A DNA stretch of 27,321 nucleotides, from NCBI GenBank assembly GCA_964467175.1, contig CAYXNY010000011.1:1-27321 (forward strand). The letters run 5' to 3'. A program made the translations under genes and the position numbers. This DNA comes from JAWAFD01 sp964467175. Its GTDB lineage: Archaea > Micrarchaeota > Micrarchaeia > Anstonellales > J096. How positions within the stretch are numbered: position 1 is the first letter of the stretch; each line of letters begins with the position of its first letter. The notes below the pieces were generated by a model that had not been told where the DNA came from, made no database searches, and saw only the letters and a list, made by a program, of their open reading frames with translations. This document shows positions 13,861 through 21,895 of this stretch, piece after piece.

Positions 13861-15240
13861 TAATTTTCTTTTTTCTCTTCCCGGAGCCTTTATTTTTCCC
13901 TCTACGCAATACCCCATTTCTTCAAGCATCCTCATTCCTTCATCCACAGCGCCCCCGATGTACCCTTCAAGAACCCTTCCGTTCTCCATCAGCCATTCTT
14001 TTATTTCATCTCTTTTAATACTATCCCTTCCATCAGCTTTTTTAAGAATGAGGCTCTTTTCTTCATCTGAAAGCTCGTTTTTATGCGTTATTTTAATGCC
14101 AAGCAATTCAATTTTTCTAATTATCCTAGCAACAGGTCCTGCGATCAATCCGGCGTTCCAAGCATGCCCTGCCCTTCCCTTATACCCGGCTTCCTTAACA
14201 GCTTTTCCTACTTCCGGCAGTGTTATTTCTTTCCTCTCTCCTATAAGTTCTACGACTTTATTTACATTTACTTTATTGGCTTTGTCGGTAATGGTTTTCT
14301 TTTTTTCCGCTTTTTTCTCACTTTTCCCAGGGTTCCCAGGGGCATCCCAGCTAAACCCCTCAACCCCTTGCATTATTTCAGATTCCGTGAGCTCTTCTTT
14401 AAATTTATTATTCGCGTCAATTTCCTGAATAAAAGAACCTACCTCTTTTTTCACATAATGATTGACCTCTCCAAGCTCAAACCCCCTATTTTTCGCCGTC
14501 TCAACGAATGCCTTTATTATAAAAGCTCTTTTTTCGCTTTTTGCAAAAGTTTTATCAACAAACTTTTCAATAATTTTATAAGGGATTTTTCCTTCATCTC
14601 TGATTTTTTGAAGAAGGTCAAGGAAAAGCATTTTCTGCTTCCATAGCCTTCCGAAATATTCTTTCGCAACCATTTCTTTCAGTGGAAGCTCCTTATCATT
14701 AAAATCAATTCCTTCTGCCTTTCCTTCAAGAATAAACTTTGCAAGCATCTCGCCCATGAAAGTTGGTTTTGGAATGACGCCATAAACTGTCGAAGCGCCG
14801 ATCTCTTCTCCGATTTTTTTCTCATATTTTCCATAAAGCTCCAGCACGAATGGGTGGAAATCGTCTACTTTAATTCTCTTTTCAACTAATATAGTATTAA
14901 AAAATCCGGAAACAGCGCCCAGGTTTTCTTTTTTAATATTTTTTGCATAATATTCTACTAATTCTTCACCACCAAACAAGATTTTACCGTGTTCTTTTAG
15001 CAGTCTTTCAACACGATCTCTGTTGCTATCGTTTAACTTTAATACAGTGATACCGTTAGCACGATCCAAAGGGATCTTTATTACTCCTAGCTCCTCTAAT
15101 TCCAACACTTTTTTGACATCGCGAAAACTGAGAAATTGTATTATCTTATGTATGGCTTTTTCATACTCATCAGGGTTTTCCATCAGGTCCCTTATCTTCT
15201 GCTTTATTGCCATCGATCTGGAATATGAAAAACGGCTCAT
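13855..15240 (-). CDS. Unrecognised 461-residue helical, basic protein
   Basis: I do not recognise this protein. Numbered from ATG 15240, residues 1-285 are mostly charged helix, with NPDEYEKAIHKIIQFLSFRD near the start and several Lys/Glu-rich stretches. A low-complexity basic linker with Pro/Gly then Lys/Glu (about 297-325) separates it from a C-terminal part. There NVNKVVELIGERKEITLPEV and a following helix read like a small winged-helix or DNA-binding module, but the likeness is weak. There is no signal peptide or membrane helix. The frame extends to 15297, but ATG 15240 is the one placed about 27 bp from a TATA element. A second ATG at 15213 is also possible. The gene diverges from the deacetylase-like gene, sharing its promoter, which hints at co-regulation. 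Confidence 0.75.
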   Translation of the reverse strand: MSRFSYSRSMAIKQKIRDLMENPDEYEKAIHKIIQFLSFRDVKKVLELEELGVIKIPLDRANGITVLKLNDSNRDRVERLLKEHGKILFGGEELVEYYAKNIKKENLGAVSGFFNTILVEKRIKVDDFHPFVLELYGKYEKKIGEEIGASTVYGVIPKPTFMGEMLAKFILEGKAEGIDFNDKELPLKEMVAKEYFGRLWKQKMLFLDLLQKIRDEGKIPYKIIEKFVDKTFAKSEKRAFIIKAFVETAKNRGFELGEVNHYVKKEVGSFIQEIDANNKFKEELTESEIMQGVEGFSWDAPGNPGKSEKKAEKKKTITDKANKVNVNKVVELIGERKEITLPEVGKAVKEAGYKGRAGHAWNAGLIAGPVARIIRKIELLGIKITHKNELSDEEKSLILKKADGRDSIKRDEIKEWLMENGRVLEGYIGGAVDEGMRMLEEMGYCVEGKIKAPGREKRKLF

Positions 15241-15260
15241 ATGTTCTATATTATATATCG

Positions 15261-15275
15261 TAAAATATAAAAAAC
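15261..15275. promoter_or_regulatory. Shared TATA element of two divergent genes
   Basis: The A/T tract TAAAATATAAAAAAC sits midway between the starts at 15240 (minus) and 15296 (plus), each about 27-28 bp away, the standard archaeal TATA-to-start distance. No other A/T-rich element lies at that distance from either start, so one TBP site may serve both leaderless genes. Confidence 0.55.
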
Positions 15276-15295
15276 TAACACATCTAACATAAATC

Positions 15296-16123
15296 ATGCT
15301 TGTCCAAGAAAATTATAGAACGCATCCGAACGAAAACCATCCTGAAAACTGGAAAAGGGTGGAGCTGATAAGAAAGGAGTTTCCGCAGGCGCCTTTGGTG
15401 AAGATGGATCTCAAGGAAGCCGAACAGCTTGTATTGTCTCTCCATTCTCAAGAATATGTAGAGAATATAAAAAATCATCCTTACTCAGATTTTGATGATA
15501 ACCCTTTTTTTGAATCAACCTACGAAGCAGCGCTCGGTGCTGTATTTGCTTCAGTCAAGGCCATGGAGAGGTTGGATTTTGCAGCTGTCCGTCCTCCGGG
15601 CCATCATGCGGATAGGGACAAATTTGAAGGTTTCTGCTATTTCAACAACATTGCAGTTGCGGTAAAAAATTCAAACAAAAGGACAGCCATCATCGATATA
15701 GACGCGCACTATGGGAACGGCACGCACAAAATCTTCGCGGATTCAAAAAACGTTTTTTACTCATCGATACATGCAAACGTTGCATTCGAGTATCCGGGCT
15801 ATGAAATTAAAACCAAAAATTCATATCTGATTGATGTCGACCCTAGCGCGACGGATGACAGCAGATATGTGGAATTTCTGAAGGATTTGCTGAAAAAGAT
15901 AAATGAATTCAAACCGGAAATGCTGGCGGTTTCAGCCGGCTTCGACACCTATTCCAAAGACCCGGTTCTTGGTTTTGCAATAGAAAAGATTGAAACCTAT
16001 AAGGAAATCGGAAAAATGCTAAAAGAGATGGACCTGCCGACCTTTGCGGTTTTAGAGGGAGGGTATTCGCAGGAGCTTGGAACACTGGTTAAGGCGTTTT
16101 ATCAAGGGCTTTTCGTTAAATGA
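15296..16123 (+). CDS. Histone-deacetylase-fold amidohydrolase
   Basis: This is a zinc-dependent deacetylase of the HDAC/AcuC/acetylpolyamine amidohydrolase superfamily, acting on acetyl-lysine or acetylated small amines. Motifs in order are RPPGHHA (H103 and H104, the charge-relay histidines), GFCYFNNIAVA, IDIDAHYGNGTH (zinc ligands D136 and H138), SAGFDTY (zinc ligand D217) and LEGGYS with the catalytic Tyr257. The residue after the ligand histidine is Tyr where most relatives have His. At 275 residues it is a compact member, and the front loop that usually precedes the first motif is shortened. The start at 15296 fits the shared TATA element about 28 bp upstream. Candidate substrates in an archaeon are acetylated chromatin proteins such as Alba or histones, or acetylpolyamines; the sequence does not decide. 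Confidence 0.93.
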   Translation: MLVQENYRTHPNENHPENWKRVELIRKEFPQAPLVKMDLKEAEQLVLSLHSQEYVENIKNHPYSDFDDNPFFESTYEAALGAVFASVKAMERLDFAAVRPPGHHADRDKFEGFCYFNNIAVAVKNSNKRTAIIDIDAHYGNGTHKIFADSKNVFYSSIHANVAFEYPGYEIKTKNSYLIDVDPSATDDSRYVEFLKDLLKKINEFKPEMLAVSAGFDTYSKDPVLGFAIEKIETYKEIGKMLKEMDLPTFAVLEGGYSQELGTLVKAFYQGLFVK

Positions 16124-16126
16124 AGG

Positions 16127-16135
16127 TTTTTAAAC
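16127..16135 (+). promoter_or_regulatory. TATA element of the fibronectin III lipoprotein gene
   Basis: TTTTTAAAC starts 4 nt after the deacetylase stop codon, about 34 bp upstream of the ATG at 16165. GTGAT at 16157-16161 would lie in the short leader as ribosome-binding site. Confidence 0.5.
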
Positions 16136-16164
16136 ATTCAGGTCAACATATTCACAGTGATATT

Positions 16165-18474
16165 ATGAAAAGAATTCTGCCAATTGTATTGGCCTTATTG
16201 CTTTTGTTTGGATGTCTGGGGCCAGAGGCGCCCACAAGCGTTCAGGCAAAGCAGGTTTATTATGGAGTAGACATAACATGGAACCCAAGCTCCAGTTCGA
16301 ATGTGGCAGGGTACAATGTTTACAGAAGCACAACTGTGGGCGAACTCGGAGCGAAAATAAATGCAGCGCTGATCCAGGGTGCAGAATACAAAGATACTAA
16401 TGTTGAAAACGGCGTAACCTACTATTACACTGTAAGGGCGGTTGACGCAGGGGGAAATGAAGATGGAAACAAAAACCAGGCATCTGCAACAGCCAAAACA
16501 CAGTCCCCTGCGACTGCGTTCGAAATAAACAGCGGAGCCGAATACACAAACACCACAACAGTCACCCTTACAGTAAGTGCACCAGATGTAGATCAGTGCA
16601 GGTTCGCGAACGATAACATGGACTCATGGGGAAGCTGGGAGCCATACTCCTCTCAAAAAACATGGAGGCTTTCCAGCGGAGACGGAAAGAAAACAGTTTA
16701 TGTTCAGTGCAAGGATGATATTGGAAACACGGCCCCTCCGGCAAGCGCGGCTATTTACCTCGACACAGAATCTCCTGTTGTCTCCATACTTGAACCGCAA
16801 GACGGCGCATCGGTTTCAACGGATTTTACGCTTAAAATTAAGGTTATGGACAATCTATTTTCAACAGTTGCCTGCACTGCCTCTATTGATGGGGAGGAGA
16901 TAGGGATAGGCGCGATAAACACTGCCCAGGAGATTTCGCATGAAATAACCACGACGCAGGGAAGCCATACTATAGTTGTGAGCTGCAGCGATGGAGTTAA
17001 TGCAGCTTCCAAGCAGGTGAGCATCTCGGCAAGCACAAAGCCCTATGTTTCCATCATGATCGGCTCTGGAACAGGGTATGTTGCAACAAGAACGGTTACG
17101 CTTTCGGTAACAGCATCAAACGCTGCGCAGTGCCAATTCTCAAATGACAATATTCAGTGGAGCAACTGGTACACCTATTCGCCACAGCAGCCCTGGACGC
17201 TCACACCCGGGGATGGCACGAAAACGGTTTATGCGCAGTGCAGGGATGCTTCTGGAGCCATTTCCGATGTAGCCCACGATACAGCAGTACTTTCCAGTTC
17301 AGGCGGTCCGGGAATTTCTGTTTCAATAAACAACGGAGCGCAGTATGTCAACAGCATTCAGGTAACGCTCGGGCTTTATGCTCTCGGCGCATCCCAGTGC
17401 CACTACTCAAACAACGGCCAGACATGGACAAGCTGGTCTCCCTACACGACCTCTCTTGTTTGGCAGTTGGACCCGGGAGACGGACCCAAGACAGTTTACT
17501 ACGAATGCATCAACGCGCAGGGCAAGAGCGTAGGAATCGCAAGCGCATCAACCTACCTAAGCTCTATTCCTCCAAACCCGCCATCCAACCTAGACCTTGA
17601 GATAAACAACAACGACCAATACACAAATACAAGGGATGTTGAGCTAAAGATATATGCAAAATACGCGAATGAATGCAGGTTCAGCAACGAGGATGGCGAC
17701 TGGACGAACTGGCAGGCATACACAACTTCTATGGACTGGAGGCTTTCAAGCGGAGACGGTTCCAAAAGAGTTGATATGCAGTGCAGGAACGACTACGGCA
17801 CTTCAAAAGACCATGCAACGATCTACCTGGACACAACCCCGCCGACGAGGGTCACTGGATTGGATGGAGAAAGCGTAGGAACTTCTGTTCAGCTTAGCTG
17901 GAACCCATCCACGGACACCGGAAGCGGTTTGAAATATTACATAATTTACAGAAGCGGTGCCGGCGGAGGCCATGTAAGCAAAATAGGAACCTCAAAGACA
18001 GAACATTATGTAGACAGCGCAGTTCAGAGCGGAAAAACCTACACCTACCAAGTTACTGCGCTTGACAATGCGGGAAATGAAGGAAGCGGCGATTCAATAC
18101 AGGTTACGGTTGGGGGAGGCGGAGAGATTACAGTGACCATGATATATCCAAAAGACGGGTCGCAGGTGAAAGATGCGGATACGAATATACAGGCCCGCAT
18201 AAAGGCCCCGGACTGGGAAGATGTCACCTGCCTTTACGTAATAAATGACGGCTCGCCTAGCCAGCAGTACACCTGCCCGGCCGTAGGCACATGTTCCATG
18301 CCTGTTCATTTCGATGTGCCAATTGGCCAAGTGCTTGACTTCAGGGCGTATGTTGCCTGCAAAGACGGCAACGCTTACGGAAAATCAGACACCGTGCGCT
18401 TCAAAGTTTACGGCCAGCCCATAGGACCTCTTACTGACGGCGGAGAAGAGCCCAGCGGACCTCTAACCGAATAA
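16165..18474 (+). CDS. Surface lipoprotein with fibronectin III and repeated beta modules
   Basis: A signal peptide (MKRILPIVLALLLLFGC) ends in a lipobox, so Cys17 would anchor the 769-residue protein outside the membrane. The first domain is fibronectin type III (VDITWNPSSSSNVAGYNVYR, then TYYYTVRAVD). Next come four copies of a module of about 75 residues, each with a Y(T/V)xxxxVxL strand, QCxFSNDN-like Cys, a WxxWxxY stretch, an L(S/T/D)xGDGxK turn and a QC- or EC-containing strand. They lie at about 16520-16740, 17045-17265, 17310-17530 and 17595-17815, with an Ig-like domain between the first two. A second fibronectin III domain (about 17830-18110) and a further Ig-like domain follow. 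Two conserved cysteines per module suggest disulfides. The frame is open from 16120, but the lipobox and GTGAT site favour 16165. Binding or cell-contact roles are inferred from the domains only. Confidence 0.88.
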   Translation: MKRILPIVLALLLLFGCLGPEAPTSVQAKQVYYGVDITWNPSSSSNVAGYNVYRSTTVGELGAKINAALIQGAEYKDTNVENGVTYYYTVRAVDAGGNEDGNKNQASATAKTQSPATAFEINSGAEYTNTTTVTLTVSAPDVDQCRFANDNMDSWGSWEPYSSQKTWRLSSGDGKKTVYVQCKDDIGNTAPPASAAIYLDTESPVVSILEPQDGASVSTDFTLKIKVMDNLFSTVACTASIDGEEIGIGAINTAQEISHEITTTQGSHTIVVSCSDGVNAASKQVSISASTKPYVSIMIGSGTGYVATRTVTLSVTASNAAQCQFSNDNIQWSNWYTYSPQQPWTLTPGDGTKTVYAQCRDASGAISDVAHDTAVLSSSGGPGISVSINNGAQYVNSIQVTLGLYALGASQCHYSNNGQTWTSWSPYTTSLVWQLDPGDGPKTVYYECINAQGKSVGIASASTYLSSIPPNPPSNLDLEINNNDQYTNTRDVELKIYAKYANECRFSNEDGDWTNWQAYTTSMDWRLSSGDGSKRVDMQCRNDYGTSKDHATIYLDTTPPTRVTGLDGESVGTSVQLSWNPSTDTGSGLKYYIIYRSGAGGGHVSKIGTSKTEHYVDSAVQSGKTYTYQVTALDNAGNEGSGDSIQVTVGGGGEITVTMIYPKDGSQVKDADTNIQARIKAPDWEDVTCLYVINDGSPSQQYTCPAVGTCSMPVHFDVPIGQVLDFRAYVACKDGNAYGKSDTVRFKVYGQPIGPLTDGGEEPSGPLTE

Positions 18475-18478
18475 TCTC

Positions 18479-18500
18479 TTTTTCTCTTTTTTATTTTTAT
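18479..18500 (+). terminator. T-rich terminator of the lipoprotein gene
   Basis: Starting 5 nt after the stop codon, TTTTTCTC is followed by T-runs broken by A, the U-rich pattern that ends archaeal transcripts. The inverted repeat of the fic cassette begins 10 nt further on. Confidence 0.5.
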
Positions 18501-18509
18501 ACTAATCTC

Positions 18510-18542
18510 AGGTGACTACAAAATAACAAAGCGTAGTCACCT
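18510..18542. repeat. Inverted repeat at the 3' end of fic
   Basis: AGGTGACTAC (18510-18519) and GTAGTCACCT (18533-18542) are perfect reverse complements with a 13-bp A/T-rich spacer. The right arm contains the fic stop codon (18537-18539). The same 9-bp core with a 14-bp spacer recurs upstream of fic at 19467-19498. Confidence 0.8.
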
Positions 18543-19454
18543 CCCCATTCTCTTCCTTAGTTTTTTATACTCTTTAACAATTAACTTTATCATCGGCCTG
18601 ATATCCCTCTCGTTCGTGTACTTTTGAAGCGTTTTATAGTAAACCTCCCTTTTACCCAGGTCTATATTCACCGGAGGATAGCCGTGGCTTAAAAGCACAA
18701 GGTTCAGCAGCAGTCTCCCCACCCTTCCATTCCCATCCTGAAAGGGGTGGATCTCCTCAAACCGGTTATGCACCACCGCGGCAAGAACAACCGGGTGGTA
18801 TTTATTTTTGTTTTTCGTGTACCACCTTACAAGCCAATCCAACTCTTTTTTTACATGCCTCCAGTCAGTCCCTTTATGGACTACATTTCCCTCCGCATCC
18901 TTTATCACCACATTAACATTTCTCAATTCTCCTGCAAAAGGATTTGTTTCCCCAAAAACAATCTCATGAAGTTTTTTTATTGTGGAAATCGAAACTTCTG
19001 GTTTGCTTTTTATCCACTCCACAGCTTTTCTAAGCCCCAGCGCTTCTTTGACATCGTGTTCGTCAGCCTCGATCTTTCTGCCCCTAAGCACTTTATGAAC
19101 ATCGCTTTCGCTTAATGTTGAACCTTCGATTGCATTTGTGTTGTAGGTAAAAAGTTCTGCAAACACCTTCCATTCGGTTTCTGAAAGATGAAAAATCTTC
19201 ACATCCGGCCTTATCTCCTTTAACAATCTAGCTTCTAATTCAACTTCGGTATAAAACGGGTCTCCTGATTTCACATACCTGCTTATTCTTTCCCTCATCT
19301 TCCGTTTAGCCGTTTTTTCTGCCTTTTCAAGCTCTCCCTTTGTAAGGTCCTTTCCCAGGTATACCGCAAGTTTTTTAACTTTCCCGAAATGCCTGAATGT
19401 ATGCGAAAGATAGTATTTTACCCCTCTTTTTGTCTTTCTTTTTTCAACGTACAT
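18537..19454 (-). CDS. Fic-family protein, probably an AMP-transferase with self-inhibitory motif
   Basis: Fic enzymes transfer AMP, or another phosphate-containing group, from a nucleotide to a hydroxyl of a target protein. HPFQDGNGRVGR at 236-247 is a complete Fic motif, with His236 as general base and Asp/Gly/Asn/Arg as the nucleotide and Mg site. TNAIEG at 106-111 fits the (S/T)xxxE(G/N) inhibitory helix, placed before the Fic core as in class II enzymes, whose Glu blocks the gamma-phosphate. FAGELRNVNVVI (about 173-184) is the flap that docks the target. Residues 1-60 are basic, with SHTFR and AVYLGKDL, and may bind nucleic acid. No separate antitoxin gene is adjacent. The start at 19454 is set by the TATA element 26 bp upstream. 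The gene is bracketed by matching inverted repeats and has its stop codon inside one of them. Confidence 0.94.
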   Translation of the reverse strand: MYVEKRKTKRGVKYYLSHTFRHFGKVKKLAVYLGKDLTKGELEKAEKTAKRKMRERISRYVKSGDPFYTEVELEARLLKEIRPDVKIFHLSETEWKVFAELFTYNTNAIEGSTLSESDVHKVLRGRKIEADEHDVKEALGLRKAVEWIKSKPEVSISTIKKLHEIVFGETNPFAGELRNVNVVIKDAEGNVVHKGTDWRHVKKELDWLVRWYTKNKNKYHPVVLAAVVHNRFEEIHPFQDGNGRVGRLLLNLVLLSHGYPPVNIDLGKREVYYKTLQKYTNERDIRPMIKLIVKEYKKLRKRMGR

Positions 19455-19466
19455 AGTATAAATATA

Positions 19467-19498
19467 GGTGACTACATTTTTAAACCTTTGTAGTCACC
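19467..19498. repeat. Inverted repeat around the fic promoter
   Basis: GGTGACTAC (19467-19475) and GTAGTCACC (19490-19498) are perfect reverse complements with a 14-bp spacer that contains the fic TATA element. It matches the repeat at the other end of the gene in both arms. As an operator it would let a bound protein block TBP; as DNA it also forms the outer inverted end of a 1-kb unit containing only fic. Confidence 0.8.
19476..19484 (-). promoter_or_regulatory. TATA element of fic
   Basis: On the minus strand TTTAAAAAT lies between the two repeat arms, centred about 26 bp upstream of the ATG at 19454, so the transcript should be leaderless. Confidence 0.6.
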
Positions 19499-19504
19499 CA
19501 CCTG

Positions 19505-19516
19505 CTTTTTTAATCC
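19505..19516 (+). promoter_or_regulatory. TATA element of the RNase J-like gene
   Basis: CTTTTTTAATCC is centred about 25 bp upstream of the ATG at 19535 and implies a leaderless transcript. It lies only 7 bp from the fic promoter repeat, so a protein bound to the repeat could affect both genes. Confidence 0.5.
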
Positions 19517-19534
19517 TTTTTCTCCATTTCTTTC

Positions 19535-20875
19535 ATGACCTCGCTCACTTTCTACGGAGGAGTGAAGGAAATAGGCGGAAACAAGATACTCGTAGAAACG
19601 AAAGAGGCAAGAATATTTTTTGATTTCGGCGAATCCTTTACACTCCTTGATGAATATTTCCTTCCTGAATCCTTCCTATCGCCAAGGAAGAGGTTCGGGT
19701 TGAGGGATTATTTTGAATTCGGGCTGATACCTCCTCTTGAAGGGCTTTATTCAAAGGAAGCATTGGAGCGGACCGGCGTAAAGTACAAGGAACCGGGATA
19801 CGATGCGGTTTTCCTTTCCCACGCCCATTTTGACCATTGGAACCATTGCAAGTTCCTCCATCCCGACATTCCCATCTACATGGGAGAATGCACAAAGAAG
19901 ATCCTGGACTCCACCTGGATAACGACAAGGCAGACCAGCGACTATGAAAACAAAACATTCAACACCTTCAGGACCGGCAGAACCATCAAAATAGGCGACA
20001 CTGCCGTTACTCCCATCCATGTGGACCATTCCGTTCCCGGAGCCTACGGGTTTATCGTGGAAACTCCCGAAGGCTGCATAGCGTATACAGGAGATTTGAG
20101 AAAGCACGGCCCAAGAGCGAATATGACCATAGAGTTCTTGGAAAAAGCAACGGAATGCGAGCCTGAGGCCCTGATAATAGAGGGCACGCGGGTTCTGGAC
20201 CAGGAAAAAAGAAAGAATTACACCGAAAATACCGTTTATGAAGCTAGTAGAAAGGCGCTTAAAGGTACAAAGCCGGCTGTTGTCATGAGATATCCCAAGG
20301 ACTTGGACCGTTTGAGGACTTTTTATACGGTTGCAAAAGAAGTGGGCAAAAAGCTCGTTATTTCCCGCAAGACCGCCCATCTCCTTGAGGCCGTGAAGGG
20401 AGATGTGGTCTCCCTGCCGGACCCTGTAAAAGACCCGAACATAGAGATTTACGGCAGGGAGCTTAAGAGATACTCAACATGGGAGGAGCCATTCCTGGAC
20501 AACGGAATAGCGCCGGAAGAAATTCAAAAATACCCTGAAAAATATGTGTTTGAAGTTGATTTCTGGACATTGCCGGAACTTATAGACATAGACCCGCACA
20601 ACGGCATTCTCATCCATTCCATGAGCGAGCCGTTTGAGGAGGACCCGATTTCACTCGAGGCAGGAAGGGTATTGGACAACTGGGTCAGCCATTTCAGGCT
20701 TGAGCACCATCAGTTGCATGCCTCAGGCCATGCCTCTAAATCCGAAATATTCAAGATGGTCAAAAAAGTAAACGCCAAGAAAGTTTTTCCTGTGCATACC
20801 CTTCATCCGGAGATGTTTAGGGAGACGGGAGCGAAAGTAAAGATGGTGAAGAAGGGGGGAAAATATCAACTCTAA
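19535..20875 (+). CDS. RNase J-like beta-CASP metallo-hydrolase
   Basis: This is a metallo-beta-lactamase-fold protein with a beta-CASP insertion, the fold of RNase J and archaeal CPSF-type nucleases that act on RNA. It opens with FYGGVKEIGGNKILVE and FFDFG, then SHAHFDHW (HxHxDH, 96-101), VDHSVPGAYGF (H165) and AYTGDLRKHG (D187), which together bind two metal ions. EGTR (about 216-219) and RYPKDLDRL belong to the beta-CASP part. LHASGHAS (from residue 394) and PVHTLHPEMF are the C-terminal metal and active-site motifs of RNase J relatives. The length of 446 residues matches archaeal RNase J, which is a 5'-3' exonuclease. No KH domain is present, so it is not the CPSF1-type archaeal factor. 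About 60 residues separate FDFG from SHAHFDH. The start fits the TATA element. Confidence 0.88.
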   Translation: MTSLTFYGGVKEIGGNKILVETKEARIFFDFGESFTLLDEYFLPESFLSPRKRFGLRDYFEFGLIPPLEGLYSKEALERTGVKYKEPGYDAVFLSHAHFDHWNHCKFLHPDIPIYMGECTKKILDSTWITTRQTSDYENKTFNTFRTGRTIKIGDTAVTPIHVDHSVPGAYGFIVETPEGCIAYTGDLRKHGPRANMTIEFLEKATECEPEALIIEGTRVLDQEKRKNYTENTVYEASRKALKGTKPAVVMRYPKDLDRLRTFYTVAKEVGKKLVISRKTAHLLEAVKGDVVSLPDPVKDPNIEIYGRELKRYSTWEEPFLDNGIAPEEIQKYPEKYVFEVDFWTLPELIDIDPHNGILIHSMSEPFEEDPISLEAGRVLDNWVSHFRLEHHQLHASGHASKSEIFKMVKKVNAKKVFPVHTLHPEMFRETGAKVKMVKKGGKYQL

Positions 20876-20880
20876 CAGCC

Positions 20881-20890
20881 ATTTAAATGT
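20881..20890 (+). promoter_or_regulatory. TATA element of the two-gene unit
   Basis: ATTTAAATGT is centred about 26 bp upstream of the ATG at 20912. A TTG at 20894 is in frame but lies between the TATA element and the expected transcription start, so it cannot be the start of a leaderless message. Confidence 0.55.
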
Positions 20891-20911
20891 ATTTTGTTCT
20901 CATTTTTGAAT

Positions 20912-21895
20912 ATGGCTTTCAAGCTTGACACAGAAAAAAGTTTAAGCGTATATTCTCAAAATCTAAGCATCGTGGACTCCCTGGGAAATTCGGCCATTGT
21001 TTCTGTAAATTTCTCTGGCGAAGTTAAACACAAAGAAATGCTTGGAACTGGTTTGCCAAAAGAAATCAACCCAGAACAATTTCAGCAGCAAACCAGCATA
21101 GACGCAAACCATGCAGGTGTATTCTACTATCCTGTTGGCGGTGAGTGGAAGCATGCCGAATATTTCGGAGAAGGAGAGAAAAAAGAGTATATTTTTGCTG
21201 TTGTTCTTCTTAAAAATATTACAACCCAAGAAACTAAGTTTTTTAGAGCCGTTATCGATCAGGGGAGCAAAGAAATAAAAATAACGGAAGTCTCCAAAGA
21301 AAACTTTCCTCTTGAATTAACGACCACTACTATACAAATAAGTGTTGCAAAACCAAAGCTACCAGAAGTTGGAGTTGCTCCCGAACCTGTATCGGTTGCA
21401 GAGATAGAAACATCCACAACTAGTTTAGATAAGATAGAGTCGGGGGTCTTAACCTTTCATGTATGGTTTTATGTTCCAGAAGCAAGTCGTGAGCAGGAAG
21501 TAAAGGAGAAATTAACTACGTTGGCAACTTTGACCAATCTTGTTGTTGGCCCATGCGCTCCTAAGGAAATAGAGTTAACTAAAGTGGAGTTATACGAATT
21601 GAACACTAAATTAAAAGAATTCTTTCATTCCTACATAGGAAGTATCGATGATTTCGAAAAAGTAGTTAATACAAAAACATTTGATCCCGATGGCAACCCC
21701 CTCTATTTTGTTTATCTAAACAACGGGCGCCAGGCATACTATAGTAAAGTAACTTCTCAAAAAGGTGGGTCGGTTTATGTTTTTTATATGCCGTACATCA
21801 GGGAGTCAGACGTGGACAAACTACTGGCATCAGTGTCATCATCCATAAAGTATAAATATGAGGAGTGGTATAAATACTTATACGGTGAAAAATAA
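20912..21895 (+). CDS. Unrecognised 327-residue protein
   Basis: I do not recognise this protein. There is no signal peptide or membrane helix, so it is probably cytoplasmic unless exported by another route. Residues 1-150 alternate polar and hydrophobic and look beta-rich. A Thr/Pro/Val-rich linker (about 140-180) leads to a second part with LTFHVWFYVPEASREQEV, a helix pair and VYVFYMPYIRESDVDKL. That part has the character of an alpha/beta domain. The ATG at 20912 is preferred because a TATA element lies 26 bp upstream. The stop TAA overlaps the next start (TAATG), so the two genes are translationally coupled and probably work together. Confidence 0.75.
   Translation: MAFKLDTEKSLSVYSQNLSIVDSLGNSAIVSVNFSGEVKHKEMLGTGLPKEINPEQFQQQTSIDANHAGVFYYPVGGEWKHAEYFGEGEKKEYIFAVVLLKNITTQETKFFRAVIDQGSKEIKITEVSKENFPLELTTTTIQISVAKPKLPEVGVAPEPVSVAEIETSTTSLDKIESGVLTFHVWFYVPEASREQEVKEKLTTLATLTNLVVGPCAPKEIELTKVELYELNTKLKEFFHSYIGSIDDFEKVVNTKTFDPDGNPLYFVYLNNGRQAYYSKVTSQKGGSVYVFYMPYIRESDVDKLLASVSSSIKYKYEEWYKYLYGEK

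Noticed and set aside
13820..13909. Longer MFS start at 13909
   Set aside because: The extra 30 residues are basic, overlap the preceding gene by 55 bases and lie upstream of the TATA element.
18510..19498. Insertion sequence around fic
   Set aside because: The inverted ends are present, but there is no transposase and no visible target-site duplication, so it is listed as a repeat-flanked gene rather than an insertion sequence.
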